Both the position numbers and the translations under genes were made by a program. This document shows, in pieces, positions 7,567 through 16,730 of a stretch of DNA of 64,000 nt. Under the pieces are notes generated by a model. The model was not told the DNA's origin. It ran no database searches and worked only from the letters and a program-made list of their open reading frames with translations. Numbering within the stretch: position 1 is the first letter of the stretch; every line of letters begins with the position of its first letter. The stretch is from Verrucomicrobiota bacterium (GTDB lineage Bacteria; Verrucomicrobiota; Kiritimatiellia; UBA8416; JABMPJ01), in the NCBI GenBank assembly GCA_018648805.1, contig JABGQM010000012.1, forward strand, positions 24,397 to 88,396. The letters are read 5' to 3'.

Positions 7567-9057
7567 CTAAAGTCCGAAGAAGTTCCAGATCTTGCTGAGC
7601 AGTGCCTTCTCGGAGGGGACTTCGGACTGGCGCTTGCTGTTGGCCGCCACCGATTCCTGCAGGCTGGCCAGCGCTTCACTGCGCTGCTTAAGCGCCTTGG
7701 CGAAGCCTTCGGCCAGGCTCTTCTTCTCCTTGAGCAAATCGGCCAGGGCTGTGTGTGCGAGCTCCACGACGCGACAGTCGTTCACCGCCACCACGGTCGC
7801 GTTGCGCTCCTCACCGGTGAGAAGACTCATCTCCCCAAAATAGTCACCACGCTGCAACACGGCCAGCTGAGGCGAACTGGCCTCCGCACCGAGGTGGACT
7901 GAGGTGTTGCCTTCCAGAATGATGTAGAACTTGCTGCCTGAAGCCCCCTTGCGGACCAGGACCTCGCCGGCGCCAAAGATCTTCTCCTGCATCCGGGAGG
8001 CCACCTGGTCGCGCTCTTCCGGCGCGAGGGCGTCGAAGATACTGATCTCGCCCAGCAACGTCCGACAGTCCACCACGGCAGCTTCGTGCTCAAGGGCCTC
8101 CTTGGCAACCACGTCGTTCATGGGCCGCACGTCGCGGATCGGGAACGGGATGACGATGTCTTCACGCTTAAACTCGTACCAGATACGATCCATCATATCA
8201 CTCTGGATCTGCTCCAGTTTTCCGAAATCGCGAATGAAGAACTTGACGGTGTAATCGATCGAGAAATCACCGTAGTTGTGGAGCCACACCAGCGGGGCCG
8301 GATCGTTCAGAATTTGCGGCACCGCGTCACAGGCGTGCAGGATGGAGGCACGCACCTTATTGGGCGGCACGCCGTAGTTCACGCCCACCTGCTGAGTGAA
8401 TCCGTGGCTGCGGGTCGGACGTGAATAGTTGAGGATATACTCACGCGCGATAGTAGCGTTAGGGATGATGATGTGGTCCAGCGTCTTGGTCTGCAGGCGC
8501 GTGGCACGCCAGGTCATGTCGCTGACGCGGCCGACAAAGTCGCCGACGCGGACCCAATCCCCGATCGAGAACGGTCGCTCTCCGGTCAAGGCCAGGCCGG
8601 CAATCAGGTTGCCGAGCGTATCCTGGGAAGCATTACCGAGGATGTAACCGACGACGATCGTGGAGAAGGCCAGGAACTTGAGATTGAGGTCGGGGTACAT
8701 GTGCTTGAGGATCAAGTAGATCGCCAGCGAGAGGAATACCCAGCGACAGGTGGCACGCAACACCACCGGCACCGGCAGGCCGCGGCGGTGGTGCACGACC
8801 ACCTCAAACATGACAATGTCGAGCAGCCGAATGACGATATAGGCAAACGTGCAGAAGAGCGACGCATAGACGATGCGGGCGTAGCCCTGCTCGATATGTG
8901 ACCCCATAAAGAACGAGATCGAGGAGACGAGAAAAAGGATATTAAGGGACCCGCGGAAGCGGGCCAATGCCTTGAACCGCTTGAGCAGGTAGAGCGCCCC
9001 GCTCAGGGCAGCAAACGCCATCAGCGTTTGAATGGCATCCATGACCAGATCGTTCAT
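7567..9057 (-). CDS. MscS-type mechanosensitive channel with C-terminal cNMP-binding domain
   Basis: A 496-aa inner-membrane channel. Residues 5-150 hold about five hydrophobic helices. The MscS pore/beta region follows (GNASQDTLGNLIAGLALTGE, then RPFSIGDWVRVGDF and the WRATRLQT segment). Residues about 355-455 form a cyclic-nucleotide-binding domain with GEVLVRKG, GDYFGEMSLLTGEER and a C-terminal helix. Fusions of this type are known in bacteria and may be cNMP- or ligand-gated. The start has AAGGGA upstream. It lies 22 bp ahead of the omptin-like gene's 3' end side and runs in the same direction. Confidence 0.93.
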   Translation of the reverse strand: MNDLVMDAIQTLMAFAALSGALYLLKRFKALARFRGSLNILFLVSSISFFMGSHIEQGYARIVYASLFCTFAYIVIRLLDIVMFEVVVHHRRGLPVPVVLRATCRWVFLSLAIYLILKHMYPDLNLKFLAFSTIVVGYILGNASQDTLGNLIAGLALTGERPFSIGDWVRVGDFVGRVSDMTWRATRLQTKTLDHIIIPNATIAREYILNYSRPTRSHGFTQQVGVNYGVPPNKVRASILHACDAVPQILNDPAPLVWLHNYGDFSIDYTVKFFIRDFGKLEQIQSDMMDRIWYEFKREDIVIPFPIRDVRPMNDVVAKEALEHEAAVVDCRTLLGEISIFDALAPEERDQVASRMQEKIFGAGEVLVRKGASGSKFYIILEGNTSVHLGAEASSPQLAVLQRGDYFGEMSLLTGEERNATVVAVNDCRVVELAHTALADLLKEKKSLAEGFAKALKQRSEALASLQESVAANSKRQSEVPSEKALLSKIWNFFGL

Positions 9058-9079
9058 GCGGGTCCCTTATTCTGTTCGC

Positions 9080-10069
9080 TTAGAAACGCAGGCCCGCCGA
9101 AGCCGAGAAAGCCGCCACCACGTTTTCAATACCGGCCCCGTCAGGACTCATCGACTCGGCGCCGCCGAGTCCCTCTTTGGAGTAGAGGTCGCCGGTGAAC
9201 TCGGGGATGACCTGAGCATCAATCGCCCCGGAAATAAAGAAGGTCTCAGTAAGGTCAATACTGACATCACCGCCGAAGGCCAGGAAGTCGCCCCCTTCGA
9301 ACTCCTCGCGGAAGTAGAGGTTACGGAAGATGTGGTGATCCTTGTCTTCTGCGATCACGAACGGGCTATAGAGCAGGTAGGCCGAGGCCCGCACGCTGGA
9401 GCCACTCGTGGCAAGCTGCACGCCAAAATAGGGAATATCGAAGGTCTGCTCATAGTCGATCCCGTTCTCGCCGCCGAACGATCCGCGATCGTCACGGAAA
9501 CCGGCGCTCGAATAAATGTAGCTGCCGCCGTAATCGCTCCACTCCCAGAAGTCGTGCTTGTAGCCAATGATGCCGCTGCAGGTGAAGATGCCCAGGTCGA
9601 AGAGTTCCAGTGACGCATTCACATCGATGCTGTAAGCCGCCTCAATGTCGACATCACTTTCGGAGTAGTGGGTCCAGTCCGAAATCGAGCTATCCAGCCA
9701 GTCGTAGTCTTCCATGCCGCCGCTGCCCTCGTTCAGACCAAACCAGGCTCCGGCGTTGATCCGAAAGCGTTCGCCAAACTGGGCGGAGACGGTGCCACCC
9801 GCCATGGCCAGCGAGGTAATATCCCATATCAGCTCTGACACCTGGTAGTCGGCCGGAAGATCGCGCGACGCCGACCCGGCATAGACGAGTTCACGCGCTT
9901 CACCGCCAACGACAAGCAGAGATGCTTTGACCGAAAGGGAAAAGCCGTTGACATCAGCCAACGGGAGCTCAGCCCCTTCATTGGCATGCAGGGCCAGTAC
10001 AGTATTTGCAGAGAGCGTCAGCACCAGGGCCAACCCCACGAGAACAGGAATCCGATAACAGTTAGACAT
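9080..10069 (-). CDS. Omptin-family outer-membrane protease
   Basis: A 329-aa secreted beta-barrel protein with a signal peptide (MSNCYRIPVLVGLALVLTLS...VLA) and an ideal AAGGAGG Shine-Dalgarno. It shares omptin landmarks with E. coli OmpT: MEDYDWLDSS (Asp121/Asp123, matching OmpT Asp83/Asp85), GGSYIYSSAGFRDDRGSF, DIPYFGV, DKDHH (Asp244/His246, matching OmpT Asp210/His212) and the C-terminal DGAGIENV. All four catalytic positions are therefore present. Omptins cleave between basic residues at the cell surface. Membership of the family is strong on motifs, although overall similarity outside them is low. Confidence 0.88.
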   Translation of the reverse strand: MSNCYRIPVLVGLALVLTLSANTVLALHANEGAELPLADVNGFSLSVKASLLVVGGEARELVYAGSASRDLPADYQVSELIWDITSLAMAGGTVSAQFGERFRINAGAWFGLNEGSGGMEDYDWLDSSISDWTHYSESDVDIEAAYSIDVNASLELFDLGIFTCSGIIGYKHDFWEWSDYGGSYIYSSAGFRDDRGSFGGENGIDYEQTFDIPYFGVQLATSGSSVRASAYLLYSPFVIAEDKDHHIFRNLYFREEFEGGDFLAFGGDVSIDLTETFFISGAIDAQVIPEFTGDLYSKEGLGGAESMSPDGAGIENVVAAFSASAGLRF

Positions 10070-10151
10070 ACAGCCTCCTTATTTAGGTTTCAATCAATCT
10101 GGGCTGAATGAGAGCGTTTTGCAAGTCGATTCCCGGCGTCGTACGGGCAGG

Positions 10152-13100
10152 CTACTCAACACCCAGTCGATAGAAACGCTGCCCGGCCTGTTCGACGCGA
10201 TCGGTATGGCTCATGCCACCGTCGACACCGGGCAGGTTGGAGGCGGTCACGAGCGGCAACCAGTTGCCGCTCTGCTCCATCAGCGTGGTGCTGCCATAGA
10301 GGTGGTAGGTGCGATTGCTCAGGCCACGCCATTCAAGCACGACGACCGTGCCCGAAGGCGACGCGGCGGTGTGCACGGCATCCAGGCCGAACCGGCTGGC
10401 CGGGTCCGACGCGTCATGGCCGGTCAGCAGCTCTTCATCCGTGGTGAACCCGTCGGCATCGAAATCGTTCGTCCCCGCCAGCACGAGCACCGGCTGTGTG
10501 GCCGCGGCACCGATCCAGCCGGCGGCATCGCGCGCCCAGACGTGAATGGTGTTGGTGGCGTCGGGCAGGGCGTTGCTGAGCACGCCGTCAGCGCTCACGC
10601 TGAAGGTGCCGCCGGTGCTGCCGCCCGCATTGGTCCAGGCGTAGTAGTAGCCGGTGATGCCGGATAGATTATCGCTGAGGCCGCTCCACTGGCTGGTCAC
10701 GCTATGGCCGACCACATAGTCGCCAAACGGGTTCATGCTCGGTGTGATAACCGCATGGGTCGGACTGGGCGGTTGCGTGTCAACGCGGGCCGGACCAATC
10801 GTGATGGGCGGACTGGCGTTTCCAAAGGCATCTACGGCGCGCAGATCAAACCACCAGTTGGTACCGTCCGAGCCGACGGTCTCGATACCGTTGGTCAGCA
10901 CCGTATCCACGACGCTGTTGGAGTGCGTAGTGGGATGCAGGCCATGACCGAGGGCATAGCCGGCCAGCCCGACCCCGGCCCGGTCGTGTGACCCGCTCCA
11001 GTGGAGGGCGAAAGCGCGATTCGTGGCCCAGGTGTCGTTCGTGTAACTGGTGAAGGCCAGGGCCTCTGGGGAGGTGGGGGCCTCGTTGTCGACCATGAAG
11101 GGGGTGCTGGTCACGGCGGGACTCCAGGCACGCCCGTCCCAGGCGCGCACGCGCACCACGGCGGTCGTAACGCCGTTGATCGGGGTGGGGCCGTCCAAAG
11201 TCAGCCAGCCGGTGGTGACGCGGTTGGTTGCGTTCAGGCCGGCCAAGGCGGTCGCAATGTCACCGACCTGCAGCGGGGCATTGCTGCTGACCGTCACGCC
11301 ACTCAATTGGCTCGCGCTATCGCCGATCCAGGCGTGCACCCACGCTCCGGTGGCGGTCATCACATCGATTTCCAAGCTACAGCTCTCACCATCGGCATCC
11401 CACAGCTCATTCGTGATGGCGACCCGTCCGGAGCCGTCGGTCGAGGTCTGATGCGCCGCAAGCAGGGCCAATTGCGGCGGAGAGCGCACCCACATCTGCA
11501 CGGGAATATCATTCGTGGGGTGGAGCGGATCCGTAGCCGTCAGGCGCACGACCCCCGGGAAGTCGCCGGTCGGGATCCCGGCGCTGTCGAGACGCGCGGT
11601 CACCACGCTACTCTCTCCGGGTGCGAGGGTGCCGGCGGGGGGCAGTACACTCAGCCAGTCGGGGCTGGCCGCGGCCGGGATCACGAGCAGATCATCGATA
11701 TACCACCCTTCGTCCACGACATACCTATCGCTCCCGAAGCGGAAGCGCACCCTGACGGTCTGGCCGGCATAGGCGGAGAGATCGAAGGCCGCGCGCTGCC
11801 ATCCGGACCCATCGCCGCCGTAGCAGGGCGTGTGGTCGGCAAAGGGCGAGTCCAGGTTGGGTGTGATGCGGTGCGGGTAACCGCCGATCGGTGTGATCTG
11901 CGTGAAGCTGACGCCGTCGTCGGTGGAGAGCTCGACAATGCCGCCATCCCAGTAGTGGTCGTCCTGGCGCTCATCATCATACTCGATCTTGGCCCAATGC
12001 TTGAAGGTCAGCTCGGCACCGGCGGCGGGCGTGAAGGGCGGCAGGATCAGCGATGCGTTGACCAGGTTGCCGTACTGGTGCGTCGCCGATTTGCCGCTGT
12101 ACCAGGCATGCGTGCCGCTGAAGGCACGGCGGGTCGTCCTGTGCCAGGCGTCGTTGACCCCGCTGTGGGTGATGCCGTTGAGGCCCTGCTCCACGGGATC
12201 AAACCAGCCGGCCTGGGCGGTCCAGGTCAGGCTGGTATTGCCGCCGTTGGTCAGGCCCACGTCTATGTGGGTGACGCTGTCGGGGGGGAGGACCTCGGCA
12301 ATAGTGGTGGGGCTGAAGCTGAAGATGGGATAGACCACATCGAAGCGGTAGGTGGGGGTCTGGTCGGAATAGCCGGCCGGATCGATGGCCGTGATGCGGT
12401 ACTCATAGGTTTGACCAAAGCTGCCGGGGGCCGGAATATCCGCCCGGTACAGATCGTCGCCCTCGGCCGTCATGGGGGTCTGGTTCCATCCGTAGGGTAC
12501 CTGGCGCCAGTGCAGGGCGACGTCGGCCACGCTGAAGTTGTCGGTGACCACGGCGGAGACGGACCACGGGGCCGGCCGGTCCTGCGGATCGGCCAGGGGC
12601 GTGAGTGTGATCAGGGGGGGGGCCGGATAGGATGCGCTATCGCGCGGATCGGTACCATCAGCCAGCTCCTCATCATTGCGGAACCCGTCGCCATCACGGT
12701 CATCGGCGATCGTCGGGGTTAGCGATCCAAAGTAGCGACGTTCCCACCAGTCAGGCAGCGTATCGCTATCACTATCCTCGCTGGCCGGAATATAGATTGC
12801 GACCGCCTGCCGCGCGGTGGCCATACCGATGTGGGTGGCCGGGTTGAGGGCTGTATTGGTGCCATCCGGCCAGCGCAGGCCATCCATCTGCCATTCGACA
12901 AACCGCTGTGCGGTGGTATTGACCATGACTGGATCCATAGCCGTCACGGTCAAGCCGGTCGCTCCCGCCTCCCACCAGGAGACATCCGCCACCAGGCCGG
13001 TCGGCGAGGAGGATTGCGCCAGGCTGTATTGCGACTGCCACTGCCACTCCAACGCCGTCATGTCATCCAGGACGAACGTGACCGCATTGGTGTGACCGAT

Positions 13101-15182
13101 CGAGGGCGCGCTGCCGATCGCATGCCACCCGCTGCATTCATAGCGGTGTTGCGGCGTGATGTTGGCCAGGCGATCGGCCGACGCCTGCACGGCGATACCT
13201 GACGGGATGTCGTGCATGCCGTACGCCGGGGTGGCCGTGCCGAGATCGGACGGCGCCCCCGAGACCCAGAGCATCTCTGACTGCACGACCTCGAACGCGT
13301 GCTGCTCGAGCGGGGCGACGCTTGGGGTGGTCATACTCACCCCGCCGATGGTGGTGGCCTCGATGTAGTAATGGACGCGTGTGCCCAATGGCTGAACCGG
13401 CAGTGTGGCCTCATACAGATCATTGGTGAGACGGACCATGACGTTGGTGGTATGGACCGTGGTCGAGCCATTCGTATTCCAGAGCAGGCGCGGGCTATCC
13501 GGCGTGAGAAGATTGACCGGTGTGACGGTGGCATCAAAGCGGTGATCGTCCTCGGTATTGGTTGTATTCACGAGCGGGGTGTGCGCGATCGCCGGGGGGA
13601 TGCTGTGCAGCGCGCCCGCGACATCCAGACGCCCGCCGCTAACGATCTTGCCTGCGAGCACGGCGTTGGTTGCCACGCCAGCCATGATGTAGCTGCGCAC
13701 CTGCTCCCAGGTCGCCTCCGGATAGGCCTCCCAGAGCAGGGCACAGGCCCCCGCGACATGGGGGCAGGCCATTGAGGTGCCGCTGTCACTGTAGTAGGTG
13801 CTGTTGTTGGTGCCCTTATAGGTGCTCAGGATGCTGGTTCCGGGCGCGCCGATGTCGACCGTCCGCACGCCGAAGTGCGAGAAGTAAGCCAGAGCATCCG
13901 AACTGACCGTCGCGGCCACGGAGAGGATATTGCTCGAATCGTACGTGGCCGGATAGAAGGGCTGGGTGTCGTTGTTCCAGCCGAAGTTGCCAGCGGCCGC
14001 CACGAACAGCATGCCGGCCTCGCCGGTGGCCTCAATCGTCTCCTTGAGCAGCAGGGAGTATCCGCCGCCGCCCCAGCTGTTGCTGGTGAGCCGGACCGGC
14101 ACCCCGTTGGTACGCATGACGCGCGCATACTCGAGGGCATCGATGGCATCACTTGTCGCGCCACTCCCGCTGTCGCCGAACATCTTGAGCACCATCAGCC
14201 TGGAACTCCATGAGACACCGACGACCCCGGTGCTGTTGTTGCCGATCGCGGCTACAGTACCGGCCGTGTGCGTGCCGTGGCCTGAATTGATGTCGATCGG
14301 GTTGTTATCGTCATCGCCGAAATCCCATCCATGCACGTCATCGATATAGCCATTGGCATCGTCATCAATCCCGTTGGTCGGCGTTTCATTCGGATTGGTC
14401 CATATATTGCCCGCGAGATCCTCGTGGTTATAGTTGACGCCCGAATCGATCATGCCCACCACGATAGCGCCGTTTCCGGTTTCAATGTCCCAGGCGGCAG
14501 GACAGTTCACCTTCTTGATGCCCCACAGGTCGTCGTAACGGGGATCGTCCGGCACGGTGTCGGCTGGCGCGACCAGGTAGTCGGGCTCGGCTACATCGGC
14601 AATCGCCGGCGCGGCGCGGTAGTCGGCCACGCGGGCAGGCACCGTGTGCAGATCAAAGACGTCAAAGGCCACCAGGTAGTGGCCGGGCCGTTTCAGGCGG
14701 CGGCGGATCGTGCCCCCATATCGCGCATTGAGTGTCTCCAGCTCCGCCGACGAGGCATCCGGATGGAGTCGCAGCATGATATGATCGGCCACCATGGCGA
14801 CGCGCCACACGGTGACGGTCTCTCCGGAAGTTGCATCCGTCCGGCGCGTGGTTTCTTCACGGATGTAGGGATATTTACCCCCGGTCCTGAGCAGGCGCGT
14901 ACGGTGCGAGATCCCTTCCGCGTCCGGCGGGGTCTCTTCCTGCGCCAGCACATCGGCCCCGGCATAAGTGGGCGGGGACAGCGGCGTGACCGGCATGGCG
15001 GGGGCGGCCGGCCGGCGCGGCGTAGCGGGAGCAGACGCGCGGCGCGGCGTGATGAGAGGCGTTGTGGGCGGGCGGGCCGCAGAGCCGGGGCGGGGCACAG
15101 GTGGCTGGCGCCGTGCCACCAGAAGGAGAAGCACGGCCAGCGTCAGTCCCAGTCCAAACCAAACTCTGCCCTTTGAAATCAC
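10152..15182 (-). CDS. Large secreted subtilisin-family (S8) serine peptidase
   Basis: A 1676-aa protein with a GTG start and an N-terminal signal anchor (residues about 8-25), then a Pro/Ala-rich linker and a propeptide-like region. The catalytic triad is visible: Asp in VVGMIDSGVNYNHEDLAGN (about 244), His in NSGHGTHTAG (about 300) and Ser in DSGTSMACPHVAGAC (about 470). C-terminal to this are Ig/fibronectin-like segments, a DSDSDTLPDWWERRYFG block with DRDGDGFRNDEE calcium-binding loops, a discoidin/MAM-like insert, and a second DFDADGFTTDEE repeat ahead of a terminal beta domain. The architecture is typical of extracellular PVC polymer degraders. The exact start is uncertain. Confidence 0.92.
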   Translation of the reverse strand: MISKGRVWFGLGLTLAVLLLLVARRQPPVPRPGSAARPPTTPLITPRRASAPATPRRPAAPAMPVTPLSPPTYAGADVLAQEETPPDAEGISHRTRLLRTGGKYPYIREETTRRTDATSGETVTVWRVAMVADHIMLRLHPDASSAELETLNARYGGTIRRRLKRPGHYLVAFDVFDLHTVPARVADYRAAPAIADVAEPDYLVAPADTVPDDPRYDDLWGIKKVNCPAAWDIETGNGAIVVGMIDSGVNYNHEDLAGNIWTNPNETPTNGIDDDANGYIDDVHGWDFGDDDNNPIDINSGHGTHTAGTVAAIGNNSTGVVGVSWSSRLMVLKMFGDSGSGATSDAIDALEYARVMRTNGVPVRLTSNSWGGGGYSLLLKETIEATGEAGMLFVAAAGNFGWNNDTQPFYPATYDSSNILSVAATVSSDALAYFSHFGVRTVDIGAPGTSILSTYKGTNNSTYYSDSGTSMACPHVAGACALLWEAYPEATWEQVRSYIMAGVATNAVLAGKIVSGGRLDVAGALHSIPPAIAHTPLVNTTNTEDDHRFDATVTPVNLLTPDSPRLLWNTNGSTTVHTTNVMVRLTNDLYEATLPVQPLGTRVHYYIEATTIGGVSMTTPSVAPLEQHAFEVVQSEMLWVSGAPSDLGTATPAYGMHDIPSGIAVQASADRLANITPQHRYECSGWHAIGSAPSIGHTNAVTFVLDDMTALEWQWQSQYSLAQSSSPTGLVADVSWWEAGATGLTVTAMDPVMVNTTAQRFVEWQMDGLRWPDGTNTALNPATHIGMATARQAVAIYIPASEDSDSDTLPDWWERRYFGSLTPTIADDRDGDGFRNDEELADGTDPRDSASYPAPPLITLTPLADPQDRPAPWSVSAVVTDNFSVADVALHWRQVPYGWNQTPMTAEGDDLYRADIPAPGSFGQTYEYRITAIDPAGYSDQTPTYRFDVVYPIFSFSPTTIAEVLPPDSVTHIDVGLTNGGNTSLTWTAQAGWFDPVEQGLNGITHSGVNDAWHRTTRRAFSGTHAWYSGKSATHQYGNLVNASLILPPFTPAAGAELTFKHWAKIEYDDERQDDHYWDGGIVELSTDDGVSFTQITPIGGYPHRITPNLDSPFADHTPCYGGDGSGWQRAAFDLSAYAGQTVRVRFRFGSDRYVVDEGWYIDDLLVIPAAASPDWLSVLPPAGTLAPGESSVVTARLDSAGIPTGDFPGVVRLTATDPLHPTNDIPVQMWVRSPPQLALLAAHQTSTDGSGRVAITNELWDADGESCSLEIDVMTATGAWVHAWIGDSASQLSGVTVSSNAPLQVGDIATALAGLNATNRVTTGWLTLDGPTPINGVTTAVVRVRAWDGRAWSPAVTSTPFMVDNEAPTSPEALAFTSYTNDTWATNRAFALHWSGSHDRAGVGLAGYALGHGLHPTTHSNSVVDTVLTNGIETVGSDGTNWWFDLRAVDAFGNASPPITIGPARVDTQPPSPTHAVITPSMNPFGDYVVGHSVTSQWSGLSDNLSGITGYYYAWTNAGGSTGGTFSVSADGVLSNALPDATNTIHVWARDAAGWIGAAATQPVLVLAGTNDFDADGFTTDEELLTGHDASDPASRFGLDAVHTAASPSGTVVVLEWRGLSNRTYHLYGSTTLMEQSGNWLPLVTASNLPGVDGGMSHTDRVEQAGQRFYRLGVE

Positions 15183-15230
15183 GGCCCTATTGTCTCAAAA
15201 ACGGTAGCAAAGCGATAGTGTTGATTCGCT

Positions 15231-15752
15231 CTAGTAGACCACCGGTGCAAAGACCGTGTAGCCGGGCAGCTTGTCGCGGCCGTTGAGAAAAGCCAACTCG
15301 ACGACAAAGAGCATCGTGGCGACCGAGGCGCCACACTGCTCGATCAGCTGGGCCGTGGCAAGGGCAGTACCGCCCGTGGCGAGAAGATCATCGATAACCG
15401 CCACGCGTTCGCCCGCTTCGAAGGCGTCCCGGTGGACGGCCAGCGTGGCGGTGCCATATTCCAGGTCATAGCTCTGCTCATAGGTCTGATAGGGCAGCTT
15501 GCCCTGTTTGCGGATCGGGACCATGCCGATATCGAGGCGATCCGCGATGGCCCCGGCAAAGAGGAACCCGCGCGCATCGATCGCCGCCAGCTTCGTAACC
15601 GCGGCCGCGCGGACCTGTTCGGTCAGGATATCGATCGTGGCTTTGAAGAGGGTCGGGTCACTCAGGATGGGGGTAATGTCCTTGAAGATGATGCCCGGCT
15701 TCGGAAAATCAGGAACGTCGCGAATAGCGGCCCGGATCTGTTCTGCGCTCAT
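15231..15752 (-). CDS. apt: Adenine phosphoribosyltransferase
   Basis: A 173-aa enzyme of normal length that salvages adenine to AMP with PRPP. It carries the N-terminal DVPDFPKPGIIFKDITP signature, ARGFLFAGAIADRL and the PRPP-binding loop VAVIDDLLATGGTA. A GGAG Shine-Dalgarno precedes the ATG. It runs in the same direction as the flanking subtilase and response regulator. Confidence 0.97.
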   Translation of the reverse strand: MSAEQIRAAIRDVPDFPKPGIIFKDITPILSDPTLFKATIDILTEQVRAAAVTKLAAIDARGFLFAGAIADRLDIGMVPIRKQGKLPYQTYEQSYDLEYGTATLAVHRDAFEAGERVAVIDDLLATGGTALATAQLIEQCGASVATMLFVVELAFLNGRDKLPGYTVFAPVVY

Positions 15753-15808
15753 AGAGGGTCTCCTTTGAATCGTTTGTGAGAGCCCCTACGGGTCGCCGTG
15801 GGAGCCGT

Positions 15809-16174
15809 TTACACCGTTGAAGGCGGCATGGCATACTGTTTGACAGCCTTGAGGATCGCGTCCAGCTCGAACGGTTTCTGGATCAACGTGGTCACGTTAT
15901 CGAACTGTTTCATCTCATCTTCTTCATAGTCAGAGAAGCCGGCCATGACGATCGTGGGGATGTGAATATCCTCGGCCTGCATCAGCATCAGCAGTTCCAC
16001 GCCATTGATGCGTGGCATGTTCATATCGAGCAAAATGCATTTGCAGTCGGAGGATCGCAAATGGGAGTAGGCATCCGCGCCGTCATGGGCGGTTTCGACG
16101 CGATAGCCATGCTGGCTCAGCGCACGGGTGAGCAAGTCCACAATCCCCGGATCATCATCAACAACCAGTATCAT
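15809..16174 (-). CDS. Single-domain response regulator
   Basis: A 121-aa CheY-like receiver with no output domain. It shows the acidic pocket DDDPG, the phosphoacceptor Asp in CILLDMNMPRING and the switch Lys in LIQKPFE. The Thr/Ser switch position is Ala in TIVMAGFSD, an unusual substitution. The ATG at 16174 follows a GGAGGAGG ribosome-binding site; an upstream start would add 14 residues without family support. No cognate histidine kinase is adjacent. Confidence 0.9.
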   Translation of the reverse strand: MILVVDDDPGIVDLLTRALSQHGYRVETAHDGADAYSHLRSSDCKCILLDMNMPRINGVELLMLMQAEDIHIPTIVMAGFSDYEEDEMKQFDNVTTLIQKPFELDAILKAVKQYAMPPSTV

Positions 16175-16241
16175 AACATCCTCCTCCAACGGCCCTAGTC
16201 TACGCCTCACGGACACATAGCCACAAGGACGGATTGTCGTA

Positions 16242-16269
16242 TTGACATCCCACGAGCAGATGCTATCTT
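16242..16269 (+). promoter_or_regulatory. Sigma70-type promoter of tRNA-Asn
   Basis: A consensus -35 TTGACA (16242-16247), a 16-bp spacer and -10 TATCTT (16264-16269), ending 20 bp before the mature tRNA. Confidence 0.7.
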
Positions 16270-16288
16270 ATGCGCCCATTCGAAGTGT

Positions 16289-16363
16289 TCCGGCGTAGCT
16301 CAATGGTAGAGCGGATGGCTGTTAACCATTAGGTTGTAGGTTCGAGCCCTACCGCCGGAGCCA
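16289..16363 (+). tRNA. tRNA-Asn (GTT)
   Basis: A cloverleaf is readable: acceptor stem TCCGGCG/CGCCGGA, D-arm GTAGCTCAATGGTAGAGC, anticodon stem GATGG/CCATT with loop CTGTTAA (anticodon GTT at 16321-16323), T-arm with GGTTCGAGCCC, discriminator G and encoded CCA. A low-GC Fic gene follows downstream. Confidence 0.97.
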
Positions 16364-16563
16364 TTTTCCTTATTCCGACCCTCAAGGCCATCTTGTGCCA
16401 TGCTGTGCACATAGCCTTCCTGGGCAAGGGGTTCCCGATCCGATACACGGCATATCGTCTGTGCCTGTGCATGCCAGCTCCTGCCCCTCTGAACCTACAC
16501 CTCACTAGCCGTTACATGCTTATATTTATTCTTGACAGGCTGAGGTTTTATGCGATGGTAGTA

Positions 16564-16618
16564 CCACTACACTCAAACATACTTCTGCCGCCGGCAGAAG
16601 CATGTTTGAGTGTAGTGG
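16564..16618. repeat. Long near-perfect hairpin
   Basis: Two arms of about 27 nt meet with almost no loop: CCACTACACTCAAACATACT on the left and CATGTTTGAGTGTAGTGG on the right, joined through CTTCTGCCGCCGGCAGAAG. Only one or two positions mismatch. It lies in the 367-bp gap between tRNA-Asn and the Fic gene; nothing else recognisable was seen in that gap. Without a T-run it is not a classical terminator. Confidence 0.9.
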
Positions 16619-16730
16619 ATAAACCACAGAGAAACCCTCGGAATAATACCCATCCATCCATATAACATCTTTGCAACCATCCTTATTTAATGGTATTACG
16701 ATGGTTATCAACCCTCAGAAGGAGCCTCGA

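Noticed and set aside
11001..12722. A 573-codon open frame antisense to the subtilase
   Set aside because: Gly/Arg-rich shadow translation with no recognisable motif; the minus-strand subtilase has a full catalytic triad and repeat domains.
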